DNA of 14,385 nt from CAIQJJ01 sp964606085. GTDB taxonomy: Bacteria; Chloroflexota; Anaerolineae; Anaerolineales; UBA4823. The position numbers were made by a program, and so were the translations under genes. This document shows positions 6,136-13,276 of the stretch, piece by piece. The DNA lies in the NCBI GenBank assembly GCA_964606085.1, contig CAZSFD010000107.1, positions 1 to 14,385 on the forward strand, read 5' to 3'. The notes under the pieces are model-generated. The model made no database searches. It saw only the letters and a program-made list of their open reading frames with translations, and was not told where the DNA came from. Each line of letters begins with the position of its first letter. The stretch's first letter is position 1.

Positions 6136-8279
6136 GGGCTTTTCTCCTCAGGAAGATTCATCGGCAATGTGACCGTGAAGACACTGCCGCGACCGGGGGC
6201 GCTGTCTAATGTTATTGAGCCGTTCATCAACGTTGTCAGTTCTCGGGCAATTGCCAGGCCCAGGCCAGAGCCGCCTTGTTTGCGGGTGATCGAGCCGTCC
6301 ACTTGTTGAAAGGCCTCGAAGATGTCATCCTGGGCATTGGCGGGGATGCCGATGCCGGTGTCGTTGACCTCGAAGGCCCAATGGACTTGATCAGGGCGGT
6401 AGATGCGGAAACCAATCGTTCCGTGGTTGGTGAATTTGAGGGCATTGTTGAGCAGGTTGGTGACAATCTGTCGCAGCCAGTATACATCGCCAATCAGGGT
6501 GTCTGGCACGCCGTCTGTCACCTGGCATTTGAATTGCAGGCCCTTCTTGCGTGCCATCAGGCTGGCGGTGGTGCGGGCGGTCTCGAGCAGTTCATTGGTT
6601 TCAAAGGGGCGGTTGCGCAGGATGAGTTTGCCGGTTTCGATTTGCGCCTGGCCGATCAAGTTGTTGACGAAGACTAGCAGGTTATTGGAGCTGTCAATGA
6701 TCTCTGAACACGCCTCCACCTGACGCTCGTTGACCTCGCCAAAGATGCCGGTACGCAGCATATCGGCATAACCCATAATGGCGCCCATGGGGGTACGCAA
6801 ATCGTGACTGACGTTGGCGAGCAGTTGCGTTTTGAGGCGGTTGGCTTCAACGGCTTCGACATGAGCCTGCTGTAAGGCTTCTTCGGCGTGCTTGCGGTCG
6901 GTGATATCTTGTTTGATGGCTATGTAGTGGGTAATGGCGCCGCCAGGTTGCACAACGGGGGTGATGGTCATTTCTTCGTAATAGGTTGAACCATCTTTGC
7001 GGCGGTTGATTAATTCGCCATGCCAAACTTGCCCGGCGTTGATGGTTTGCCACATCTCGGCATAATAAGCATCTTCCTGGTGGCCTGATTTCAGGATATT
7101 GGTTGATTGTCCGAATACATCGCCCAGGGTGTAGCCGGTCAGCCGCGTGAAGGCCGGGTTGACCCAGCGTACCAGCCCCTTTGTATCGGTAATGACGATG
7201 CCGTTGGCGGCATGGTTGAGGGCCTGGGCTTGCAGATATACCTGGGCTTCGGCTTGCCGTCGGGCAGTCACATCGTGGGCCAGCAGAATACGCCCGGCGA
7301 TCAGGTTCTCGCGGTTGTGCAGCAGCGTCATGGTGAAACTGATGGTACGCGCTTCGCTGTGGCGGGCCAGGTCGAGTTCTACCGAACGATTTTCTGCCGT
7401 CTGACACAAGGCGATTAACGCGGGTAAATCTTGCCAAAGTTGAAAAGCCGATTCGCCAATCGGCGGCTGCGACCAACCGAATAATCCTTGTCCGGCGGGG
7501 TTGCAGTCTATGATGCGGTTTTGGACATCCAAAACGATCACCCCTTCGGGGATGATCTCGACCAGCCGGTCGCGAGCGATTGGGGCGATATCGAATAAGC
7601 TGTAACGGAAAATGGCGGTGGCTAACAAAACGCCAGAGATGCTGAACGCAATCGAGGTTGGGTCTATCCCGGCTACGGCATTCGGGTTGAAGGCATACAG
7701 GGCATTGACCAGCAGCGGTGCTACCGCGGCGATCAAAATCGAGCGAGTTTGCAGGGAATACAGTTCAGGGAAGCGGAAGATCGAACGGGCCAGGGCCGCC
7801 AGGGCTATGAGGACACCCGTATAACTGTACGCGATCTCAACCCAAAACCAGAGGCCATGTTCATAATATCCCACCGCTCGGCCGTCTACCAATGCGATGT
7901 TGATGGACGGCCACAGCAGCCGATGCCAATGATTGGTGGCAGCCATCAGTACCGAGAAGGCGGGCAGGGCTAACAAAATCATCACCCAGCGTTTGTTCAG
8001 CCAACGGTCTTGTTGGGTGTAGCGCAGGACAAAGATCAGGAAGATGATCGGCACCATCTGGTTGCCAGGGTACGAGATCACTGTCCAGAAGACCTTCCAG
8101 GGGTAGGTGGCTGCCAGGGCTTCACCGACCAATGCGAACGACCAGGTGGCAACCAGCAGCATCAGCACGGCCAATTCACCGCTGCCTGGCGACGAGCGTT
8201 TGTGGCGTGAATACCACGACACCCAAAGGGCCAGCAGGCCGGTGATGATCAGGGCAAAAATAAAGAGGGTGAGCAGCAT
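6132..8279 (-). CDS. Membrane sensor histidine kinase with 7TM, two PAS, HisKA and HATPase domains
   Basis: This 715-residue kinase begins with about seven hydrophobic segments (residues 1-225), matching the N-terminal 7TM sensor region of some histidine kinases. A PAS domain (about 235-340) follows, then a second PAS plus PAC (about 352-465, with ITDTKGLVRWVNPAF and QDITDRK). The dimerisation domain carries phosphoacceptor His492 in NVSHDLRTP. The ATPase domain has the N-box NNALKFT (about 611-617), G1 box DTGIGI (640-645) and G2 box GGSGLGLAI (669-677), so it should be active. The start is the ATG at 8279, behind an AGGGA site. It forms a two-gene unit with the receiver protein. The ligand is unknown; the membrane-embedded sensor and two PAS domains suggest a lipid-soluble, redox or light signal, which is inference. 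Confidence 0.95.
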   Translation of the reverse strand: MLLTLFIFALIITGLLALWVSWYSRHKRSSPGSGELAVLMLLVATWSFALVGEALAATYPWKVFWTVISYPGNQMVPIIFLIFVLRYTQQDRWLNKRWVMILLALPAFSVLMAATNHWHRLLWPSINIALVDGRAVGYYEHGLWFWVEIAYSYTGVLIALAALARSIFRFPELYSLQTRSILIAAVAPLLVNALYAFNPNAVAGIDPTSIAFSISGVLLATAIFRYSLFDIAPIARDRLVEIIPEGVIVLDVQNRIIDCNPAGQGLFGWSQPPIGESAFQLWQDLPALIALCQTAENRSVELDLARHSEARTISFTMTLLHNRENLIAGRILLAHDVTARRQAEAQVYLQAQALNHAANGIVITDTKGLVRWVNPAFTRLTGYTLGDVFGQSTNILKSGHQEDAYYAEMWQTINAGQVWHGELINRRKDGSTYYEEMTITPVVQPGGAITHYIAIKQDITDRKHAEEALQQAHVEAVEANRLKTQLLANVSHDLRTPMGAIMGYADMLRTGIFGEVNERQVEACSEIIDSSNNLLVFVNNLIGQAQIETGKLILRNRPFETNELLETARTTASLMARKKGLQFKCQVTDGVPDTLIGDVYWLRQIVTNLLNNALKFTNHGTIGFRIYRPDQVHWAFEVNDTGIGIPANAQDDIFEAFQQVDGSITRKQGGSGLGLAIARELTTLMNGSITLDSAPGRGSVFTVTLPMNLPEEKSP

Positions 8280-8318
8280 AAAAATCCCTGAAAGTGAGGC
8301 AACTTTATCGAGAAAGTA

Positions 8319-8327
8319 ACTATATCA
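8319..8327 (-). promoter_or_regulatory. Extended -10 promoter before the sensor kinase
   Basis: The minus strand reads TGA-TATAGT, an extended -10 element with one base off consensus. The predicted start near 8312 gives a 32-nt leader with the AGGGA ribosome site. No good -35 is visible. There is no terminator between the upstream lipoprotein gene and the kinase, so read-through is also possible. Confidence 0.4.
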
Positions 8328-8362
8328 CGAATGCTGAGAGGGCTGGTTTGCAGAATTTTCAG

Positions 8363-8899
8363 TCATGGGATAAGGATTGCCATGTAAATCAGGTCGCCAT
8401 AGGGTTGGTTATCGGGCGTGTATGCTTGCCAGGCGCTGCGGTATTCCCCTGGTTCGCCTGGCGCAACGAACAGGATACGGATGATGGCTTCGCTGCCGGC
8501 ACGCGCCGGGTAAAGCATCTGCTCTTCAACAGCGCCCAGGCTGGGGCCAGAGACCAGCTTCAGCCGATAGCTTTCATCCCAATTACAATCACCGTTGTTT
8601 TGTACCCGCCAGCGTTTATCGAGTGCTTCGTTGGGTTGTACCTGGGTGCCATCGGGGATGGTCAGATCGCTCAGGAATAGCAGGTTGGCGGTACAGGGGG
8701 GGGTGGGGGTTGAGGGTGCTGCGCTGGGGATGGCTGGGGTTGTGGGGTCAGGGGTTGGCGGCGGCTGCGTAGGCAGGCGTGTGGGTGGGATAAAAACGTC
8801 CGTGGGATACGGGCGGCTTGTGCAGGCCAGCAATCCAGACAGGATGATTCCGCCCCATAGTAAATACAAAACAATTTTTTTATCGAACAGGTGAGTCAT
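8363..8899 (-). CDS. Small lipoprotein with an NBR1-Ig-like domain
   Basis: This 178-residue secreted protein has a signal peptide ending in the lipobox SGLLAC (Cys26), then a Pro/Thr linker (about 28-68). A single beta-sandwich domain follows, with the pattern of bacterial NBR1-Ig-like domains: LTIPDGTQVQPNEALDKRWR, NNGDCNW, and GEPGEYRSAWQ with a final hydrophobic strand. Such domains in Chloroflexota are usually extracellular and probably bind proteins or sugars; the role here is unknown. The frame stays open to 8941, but that extension lies inside the terminator of the upstream gene. The likely start is the ATG at 8899; an ATG at 8908 is the alternative. A TACAAT box ends 7 bases before 8899 and there is no clear ribosome site, suggesting leaderless expression. 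Confidence 0.85.
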   Translation of the reverse strand: MTHLFDKKIVLYLLWGGIILSGLLACTSRPYPTDVFIPPTRLPTQPPPTPDPTTPAIPSAAPSTPTPPCTANLLFLSDLTIPDGTQVQPNEALDKRWRVQNNGDCNWDESYRLKLVSGPSLGAVEEQMLYPARAGSEAIIRILFVAPGEPGEYRSAWQAYTPDNQPYGDLIYMAILIP

Positions 8900-8906
8900 G
8901 GGTATC

Positions 8907-8912
8907 ATTGTA
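8907..8912 (-). promoter_or_regulatory. -10 box predicting a leaderless mRNA for the NBR1-Ig-like lipoprotein
   Basis: On the minus strand TACAAT lies immediately after the U-run of the upstream terminator and 7 bases before the ATG at 8899. It is the same hexamer and nearly the same spacing as at trmD. No convincing -35 is visible, because that position falls inside the terminator hairpin. Confidence 0.4.
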
Positions 8913-8915
8913 CTC

Positions 8916-8950
8916 AAAAAACGCCTCGTGGCATATCTCACGAGGCGTTT
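8916..8950 (-). terminator. Intrinsic terminator of the sugar transferase gene
   Basis: A perfect 12-bp stem (8919-8930 with 8939-8950, AAACGCCTCGTG) with an 8-nt loop is followed on the minus strand by six T (8921-8916, partly shared with the stem). It lies 20 bases after the stop at 8971. It separates the transferase from the lipoprotein gene. Confidence 0.9.
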
Positions 8951-8970
8951 CTTGACCGTTTCAGGGGCGC

Positions 8971-10386
8971 TCAGTAAGCGCCTTTGCCGCGCAAGACCAC
9001 CCAGGCGGTTTTGAAGAGGATGAAAATATCGAGTAAGAGTGAATAATTTTGGACATAGAAAAGGTCATCCTCGGTGTTCAGGTGCATCGGTTTGTCGCTG
9101 CGTCCATTGACCTGCCACCAGCCCGTGATGCCCTGTGGCACGGCAAAGCGTTTGCGTTGCCAGGGTTCGTACATATCCACCAGGTAGGGCAACTCGGGGC
9201 GTGGGCCGACCAGGCTCATTTCCCCTTTCAAGATGTTGAATAACTGCGGAAGTTCATCCAGGCTGGTTTTGCGCAGGATAGCACCTACGCGTGTTACGCG
9301 TGGGTCGCCTTTTGCCTTGTGAATTAAATGGCCGTTTTCATCGCGTCGTTCAACCAGGTAGCGTAATTGCTCGGCGTTGGGCACCATCGTGCGGAATTTG
9401 AGCATCTTGAACAGGCGGCCATTTTCACCCACCCGTTCCTGGCGAAAGAGCAACGATCCGGGCCCCTCCAGGCGGATGAGCAGCGCAATCAAGCCCAGCA
9501 ATGGGAGCGCCAGGGGCATCAGCAAAAGGGTGATGACAACATCAAAGGCCCGTTTGACCATGCGCTGATAATCGTTCAGGGCGGGAGCGCGCAGGTCAAG
9601 CATTGGGATGCCCGCAAATTCTTCTGCCACGGCCTTGTGCAAGGCCAGGTGGAAGTAATCGGGGATCATCCAAACTTTTACCGGGAGATTGTGCAGATCG
9701 GCTACCAGGTGGTTGGCTTTTTCGTATGCCCGCACGGGCAGGGCGATCACCACGTCGTCAATCTGGTGTGCCTTGATCGCTTTCACGGCATCGCTGACGG
9801 GGCCCAAGATATCCGCATCGAGCCGTTGTTTAAGCGGGTCGTCATCGAGAAAACCGACCACGCGCAAACTGAAATGCTCGTTTTTGGTCATCTGTTCGTG
9901 CAATTGCCTGCCCACCGGCCCGGCGCCCACGATCAAGACGCGGCGCAGGCTGCCCTCCCGCATAAAATTTAAGCGGAAAGCGAGGCGAGCCATCATGCGC
10001 CAGCTCAGTAATCCGCCATACGAGAAAACGACAAAGGCCAAAAAAAGCACGCGCGAAATCTCGCGAAAAGAGAGATACAAACCACCGGCCAACGCTACGC
10101 CTGCCAGCAGCGAAGCGACGGTCAGGCTGGTAATTTCATCGGTAACGCGCAGGTTGCGGCGGCCATCGTAAACGGAAAACAACACCAGGATTGCCACCCA
10201 GGCAATGGGGAAGATCACATAAAGCATAGAAGGCAGCACCGGCACGTCCGGGATGGGCATGGCAAAAGGCAGCCAGATGCCGAGTTCAGGGCGATAGTCA
10301 ACGGCGAGATAAAGTGCGACGGCTATCCAGATAAAATCAATCCCAATCGAAAATAAGGCAAAATTGGTTGAAAAACGGCGCAACAT
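8971..10386 (-). CDS. Undecaprenyl-phosphate sugar-1-phosphate transferase (exopolysaccharide initiation)
   Basis: The 471-residue protein belongs to the polyprenyl glycosylphosphotransferase family (WbaP/WcaJ/EpsE type). It moves a sugar-1-phosphate from a nucleotide sugar to the lipid carrier and so starts exopolysaccharide or glycan assembly. Four N-terminal hydrophobic helices (about 10-130) lead to a Rossmann-like domain with VLIVGAGPVGRQL. The catalytic domain begins at KRAFDVV with a membrane helix. It carries RQERVGENGRLFKMLKFRTM, then DELPQLFNILKGEMSLVGPRP and QGITGWWQVNGRS. The sugar specificity cannot be read. The ATG at 10386 has GAGGAG six bases upstream. No other polysaccharide genes are in the window, so it stands alone, with its own promoter and terminator. 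Confidence 0.95.
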   Translation of the reverse strand: MLRRFSTNFALFSIGIDFIWIAVALYLAVDYRPELGIWLPFAMPIPDVPVLPSMLYVIFPIAWVAILVLFSVYDGRRNLRVTDEITSLTVASLLAGVALAGGLYLSFREISRVLFLAFVVFSYGGLLSWRMMARLAFRLNFMREGSLRRVLIVGAGPVGRQLHEQMTKNEHFSLRVVGFLDDDPLKQRLDADILGPVSDAVKAIKAHQIDDVVIALPVRAYEKANHLVADLHNLPVKVWMIPDYFHLALHKAVAEEFAGIPMLDLRAPALNDYQRMVKRAFDVVITLLLMPLALPLLGLIALLIRLEGPGSLLFRQERVGENGRLFKMLKFRTMVPNAEQLRYLVERRDENGHLIHKAKGDPRVTRVGAILRKTSLDELPQLFNILKGEMSLVGPRPELPYLVDMYEPWQRKRFAVPQGITGWWQVNGRSDKPMHLNTEDDLFYVQNYSLLLDIFILFKTAWVVLRGKGAY

Positions 10387-10448
10387 TTTCTTCTCCTCAT
10401 CAATTTATGCGCGTAAACCCCTGGCTGTTGGGCCTAGATGCTTATTCA

Positions 10449-10468
10449 GGCTAACAAAGTTGTTAGCC
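10449..10468. promoter_or_regulatory. Perfect 9-2-9 dyad at the transferase start site, candidate operator
   Basis: GGCTAACAA (10449-10457) and TTGTTAGCC (10460-10468) are exact reverse complements around the two bases AG. The predicted transcription start of the transferase is near 10469, so the dyad would cover about +1 to +20. That is a classic site for a repressor; alternatively it forms a hairpin at the 5' end of the mRNA. Confidence 0.65.
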
Positions 10469-10475
10469 AGGCGAC

Positions 10476-10504
10476 ATTATACTAAACCTTCGCCGAGATG
10501 TTAA
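10476..10504 (-). promoter_or_regulatory. Promoter of the sugar transferase gene
   Basis: On the minus strand, TTAACA (10504-10499) and a perfect TATAAT (10481-10476) are separated by 17 bases. The start is expected near 10469, giving a leader of about 82 nt to the ATG at 10386. Confidence 0.8.
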
Positions 10505-10588
10505 CACGCAGCAAGTCCAAATCTAAAGCAGCGGTTGGGCCGCAAAGCACCCGTCAGCTTTGGAATTGTTGTTCGATGTGTTCCGTGG

Positions 10589-10617
10589 TAGACGATTTAC
10601 ATCCCCTGTGGTATACT
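10589..10617 (+). promoter_or_regulatory. rpsB promoter
   Basis: TATACT (10612-10617) is preceded directly by TGG, giving an extended -10. A weak -35 (TAGACG, 10589-10594) sits 17 bases upstream. The predicted start near 10624 leaves a leader of about 225 nt before rpsB. Confidence 0.6.
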
Positions 10618-10623
10618 GCCGGG

Positions 10624-10850
10624 CGCTGTCGCCCCAACGGGTTTGCCCCCTTGCCGGCGGCAGTTATTTTGCCCCGGTGGGAGGCAAACATCTCACCAAG
10701 AGAACTGTTTTACAGTTCTCCATCTCTCACACTTTCGGATAGGTGCAGTCGTGCTGCCGTTGCGAACCATGGCAATCCTGAACCTAAATGATGAAAGTGG
10801 CGGATGAACGAAGCAGAAGGCCAACTGGCCCTGCAAAAGGAGTTTTGATC
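10624..10850 (+). ncRNA. Structured rpsB leader, candidate regulatory RNA
   Basis: This stretch codes for nothing convincing but holds three hairpins. The first (10641-10689) is long: GTTTGCC pairs with GGCAAAC (10641-10647 with 10683-10689). CCC/GGG, GCCGG/CCGGT and GGCA/TGCC then extend inward. The second (10700-10707 with 10713-10720, GAGAACTG, loop TTTTA) is a perfect 8-bp stem. The third (10813-10834; GCAG/CTGC and GGCC/GGCC, loop AACT, two-base bulge) ends directly against the ribosome binding site AAGGAG (10837-10842). None has a U-run. The layout fits a leader through which S2 controls its own translation, as happens in other bacteria; the structure here is hand-folded. Confidence 0.5.
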
Positions 10851-11744
10851 ATGTCCGTTATTCCCATGAAGGCTTTGCTCGAAAGCGGCGTACACTTTGG
10901 TCATCGTCCCCATAAGTGGAACCCGCGCATGAAGCCGTATATCTTCACCGAGCGCAATGGCATTCACATCATAGACCTGCAAAAGACGGCCAAGTCCGTT
11001 GATCAGGCTTATGCCCTGATCCGCGACACCGTGGCCGAACGCGGCGTGGTGCTTTTCCTCGGCACGAAGCGGCAGGCGCAAGAGACTATCCAGAACGAAG
11101 CCGTGCGCTGTGGTATGCCTTATGTCACCAATCGCTGGCTGGGTGGTATGTTGACCAACTGGCGCACCATCCGCGCTCGCATCAATGAATTGGAACGCCT
11201 TGAGCGCATGCGCGACACCGGCGATTTTGGCCGTATCACCAAGAAAGAGGGCTTGATCCTGGGCCGTGAGATTCAGCGCCTCGAAGCCCTGCTCGGCGGC
11301 ATTCGCAATATGGTCAAGGTTCCCAATGTGCTGTTTGTGGTAGATGTCCATCGCGAAGCGACCGCCATTCACGAAGCCAACTTGCTCGGCATTCCTGTGG
11401 TTGCCATGGTAGATACCAATTGCGATCCGACCAGTGTAGACTACGTGATCCCCTCCAACGACGACGCCATCCGCGCCATTCGTCTGATTGTTGGCAAAAT
11501 GGCCGATGCTGTTATCGAGGGCAAGGCCCTGCGCAAAGACGACAGCGATGAAGAACTCCCCACCATGCAGATTATGGCCGACGAAGTTGAACTGGCTGAT
11601 GCAGATTTACTCGGTGAAGCGACCCTCGCCAAGCTGGGTTATTCAGAAGGCGACGAACCGCACGGCGCTGTCGAACCGACTGAATTGGCCGGCGATGAAG
11701 ACGGCGAAGACGGAGCATCTGCTGCACAAGTTTCTTCCTGGTAG
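10851..11744 (+). CDS. rpsB: 30S ribosomal protein S2
   Basis: S2 joins the 30S subunit late and helps bind S1 and the mRNA. The 297-residue protein has the family N-terminus with LLESGVHFGHRPHKWNPRM. GTKRQAQ, TNRWLGGMLTNW, PNVLFVVDVHREATAIHEA and GIPVVAMVDTNCDP follow. Family members average about 250 residues; this one carries an acidic tail of about 70 residues after the core (DDSDEELP onward). The start is the ATG at 10851, eight bases after AAGGAG. An in-frame ATG at 10788 has no ribosome site and would add residues foreign to the family. tsf follows after a terminator. Confidence 0.97.
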   Translation: MSVIPMKALLESGVHFGHRPHKWNPRMKPYIFTERNGIHIIDLQKTAKSVDQAYALIRDTVAERGVVLFLGTKRQAQETIQNEAVRCGMPYVTNRWLGGMLTNWRTIRARINELERLERMRDTGDFGRITKKEGLILGREIQRLEALLGGIRNMVKVPNVLFVVDVHREATAIHEANLLGIPVVAMVDTNCDPTSVDYVIPSNDDAIRAIRLIVGKMADAVIEGKALRKDDSDEELPTMQIMADEVELADADLLGEATLAKLGYSEGDEPHGAVEPTELAGDEDGEDGASAAQVSSW

Positions 11745-11773
11745 ATAGTGCCTAAACAGCGAAATTTTTAGAT

Positions 11774-11822
11774 AAACTTCGGAAGTCTCCCCGGCAAACC
11801 GGAACAGGCTTCCGAAGTTTTT
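11774..11822 (+). terminator. Intrinsic terminator or attenuator between rpsB and tsf
   Basis: A perfect 12-bp stem (AAACTTCGGAAG 11774-11785 with 11809-11820) runs into five T (11818-11822). The 23-nt loop can form a small inner hairpin, CCGG-CAAA-CCGG (11791-11802). It sits 34 bases before tsf, and I see no strong promoter after it. It probably lets only part of the transcription through to tsf. Confidence 0.85.
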
Positions 11823-11856
11823 GGGCAAACAAATATTTTCTTGAGGAATCAATATC

Positions 11857-12459
11857 ATGGCAATTACAACCGAACAAATTAAAGAACTGCGCGAGGCCAC
11901 CGGCGCCGGCATTTTAGATTGCCGCAAGGCGCTCGAAAACGCCAACGGTGATTTCAATAAAGCGGTGGACTTTCTGCGTGAAAAGGGCCTGGCAAAAGCC
12001 GCCCAACGTTCTGACCGTGAAGCCTCCAATGGCATGGTCGAATTGTACGCCCACGGCGGCGGCCGCGTTGGTGTTATGGTCGAAGTCAACTGCGAGACCG
12101 ACTTCGTGGCGAAATCGGAACGCTTTCGCACCTTCGCTCACGAATTGGCTTTGCAGATCGCGGCTGCCGCGCCTCGCTACATCAAGGCCGAAGACATCCC
12201 CGCCGAAGTGATCGAGCACGAACGCCAGATCGCCACCGCCCGCGCCCGCGAAGAAGGCAAACCTGAAGCTGTGCTGCCGAAAATTGTGGATGGCCGCATC
12301 GAAGCCTTCAAAAAGGAAGTCTGCTTGTTGAGCCAACCCTACATCCGTGACGAATCGATCACGATTGACAAAATGTTGCAAGATGTCTTGGTCTCGACAG
12401 GCGAAAACGTGATGATCCGCCGTTTCGCCCGTTGGGAATTGGGCGAGAGCCTCTCATAA
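11857..12459 (+). CDS. tsf: Elongation factor Ts
   Basis: EF-Ts recycles EF-Tu by exchanging GDP for GTP. The 200-residue protein opens with ITTEQIKELREATGAGILD and has the TDFVA signature (residues about 84-88), whose Asp and Phe enter EF-Tu. It is much shorter than the E. coli protein (about 280 residues) and close to the short single-core form known from Thermus. The lineage-typical short form is inferred, since the end EFTs motif with MIRRFARWELGE is present and nothing looks truncated. A GAGGA site lies nine bases before the ATG. The gene has a terminator on each side. Confidence 0.97.
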   Translation: MAITTEQIKELREATGAGILDCRKALENANGDFNKAVDFLREKGLAKAAQRSDREASNGMVELYAHGGGRVGVMVEVNCETDFVAKSERFRTFAHELALQIAAAAPRYIKAEDIPAEVIEHERQIATARAREEGKPEAVLPKIVDGRIEAFKKEVCLLSQPYIRDESITIDKMLQDVLVSTGENVMIRRFARWELGESLS

Positions 12460-12467
12460 GAAATTTG

Positions 12468-12498
12468 AAAAGGCCAACCGATGGGGTTGGCCTTTTTT
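12468..12498 (+). terminator. Intrinsic terminator between tsf and pyrH
   Basis: An 8-bp GC-rich stem (GGCCAACC 12472-12479 with 12485-12492) is extended by A/T pairs, has a 5-nt loop, and is followed by six T (12493-12498). It begins 8 bases after the tsf stop and ends 19 bases before the pyrH ATG. Confidence 0.92.
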
Positions 12499-12517
12499 AT
12501 GCCCCAAGGAGATTGTG

Positions 12518-13234
12518 ATGAGCGACCTCAAATACCGACGTATCTTATTAAAACTCAGTGGCGAAGCCCTCAACGGCCCGCAAGGTTTTGGCATTGACCC
12601 CCTCGAAGCCGAAGCGATTGCCGAACGCGTACGCGCCGTGCGCGAAATGGGTGTAGATGTGGCCTTAGTGATCGGCGCTGGCAACCTGTGGCGCGGCCGC
12701 ACCGGCATCGAACGCGGCATGGACCGCGCCACCGCCGACTACATGGGCATGTTGGCCACGGTAATGAACGCCATGGCCCTGATGGATGCGATGGAACGCA
12801 TCGGCATGGTCACACGCGTCCAATCGGCCATCGAAATGCGCGCTGTCGCCGAACCCTACATCCGCCGCCGCGCCATCCGCCACATGGAAAAAGGCCGCGT
12901 CGTCATCCTGGGGGGTGGCACCGGCAACCCGCACTTTTCCACCGATACCGCTGCTGCCTTGCGAGCGGTTGAACTCGGCGCAGATGTGTTGATCAAGGCC
13001 ACCAAAGTGGATGGCGTGTATGACTCGGACCCCAAGAAAAACCCGAATGCCGTGCGCTTTGACCACCTCAGCTATCTCGAAGTCCTCAACCGCCGCCTGG
13101 AAGTGATGGACAGCACCGCGCTGACCCTGTGTATGGACAACCAACTGCCCATCCTCGTCCTCAACCTGTGGGACCCAGATGCTTTGTGCAAAGCCTTGAT
13201 GGGCGAAAAAATAGGCACCCTGGTTGCCGCCTAG
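12518..13234 (+). CDS. pyrH: UMP kinase
   Basis: PyrH phosphorylates UMP to UDP with ATP, feeding RNA, DNA and sugar-nucleotide synthesis. The 238-residue length is normal. Family motifs are intact: LLKLSGEAL near the start (phosphate binding), VIGAGNLWRG, ADYMGMLATVMNAMAL (UMP site), GGGTGNPHFSTDTAAALRA and KATKVDGVYDSDPKKNP. The start chosen is the ATG at 12518, six bases after AAGGAG; the GTG at 12515 would be too close. The rpsB-tsf-pyrH order is widely conserved, but the usual next gene, frr (ribosome recycling factor), is absent; a SpoU methyltransferase stands there. Confidence 0.97.
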   Translation: MSDLKYRRILLKLSGEALNGPQGFGIDPLEAEAIAERVRAVREMGVDVALVIGAGNLWRGRTGIERGMDRATADYMGMLATVMNAMALMDAMERIGMVTRVQSAIEMRAVAEPYIRRRAIRHMEKGRVVILGGGTGNPHFSTDTAAALRAVELGADVLIKATKVDGVYDSDPKKNPNAVRFDHLSYLEVLNRRLEVMDSTALTLCMDNQLPILVLNLWDPDALCKALMGEKIGTLVAA

Positions 13235-13276
13235 CCTCGTTATTCGCATCCCGAATCATCGCATAGCGCCGCTTGC

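Larger units (their letters stand above)
10387..10850. other. 464-bp divergent intergenic region
   Basis: It holds the transferase promoter and dyad, the rpsB promoter and the rpsB leader, each listed separately. The rest, about 10505-10588, shows no gene, repeat or clear site. A 7-bp match, CCTGGCT (10420-10426) with AGCCAGG (10465-10471), could compete with the dyad hairpin. Confidence 0.7.

Noticed and set aside
8700..8780. G-rich, repeat-like tract in the NBR1-Ig-like lipoprotein gene
   Set aside because: It is the Pro/Thr linker codons read on the other strand (CCC, CCA, ACC), not a separate repeat or CRISPR.
10700..10720. Hairpin GAGAACTG-TTTTA-CAGTTCTC as a terminator
   Set aside because: No T-run follows it and it lies within the rpsB leader, so it fits a leader structure better.
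10788..10850. In-frame upstream ATG adding 21 residues to S2
   Set aside because: No ribosome site before it, the added residues do not fit the family, and a strong AAGGAG precedes the ATG at 10851.
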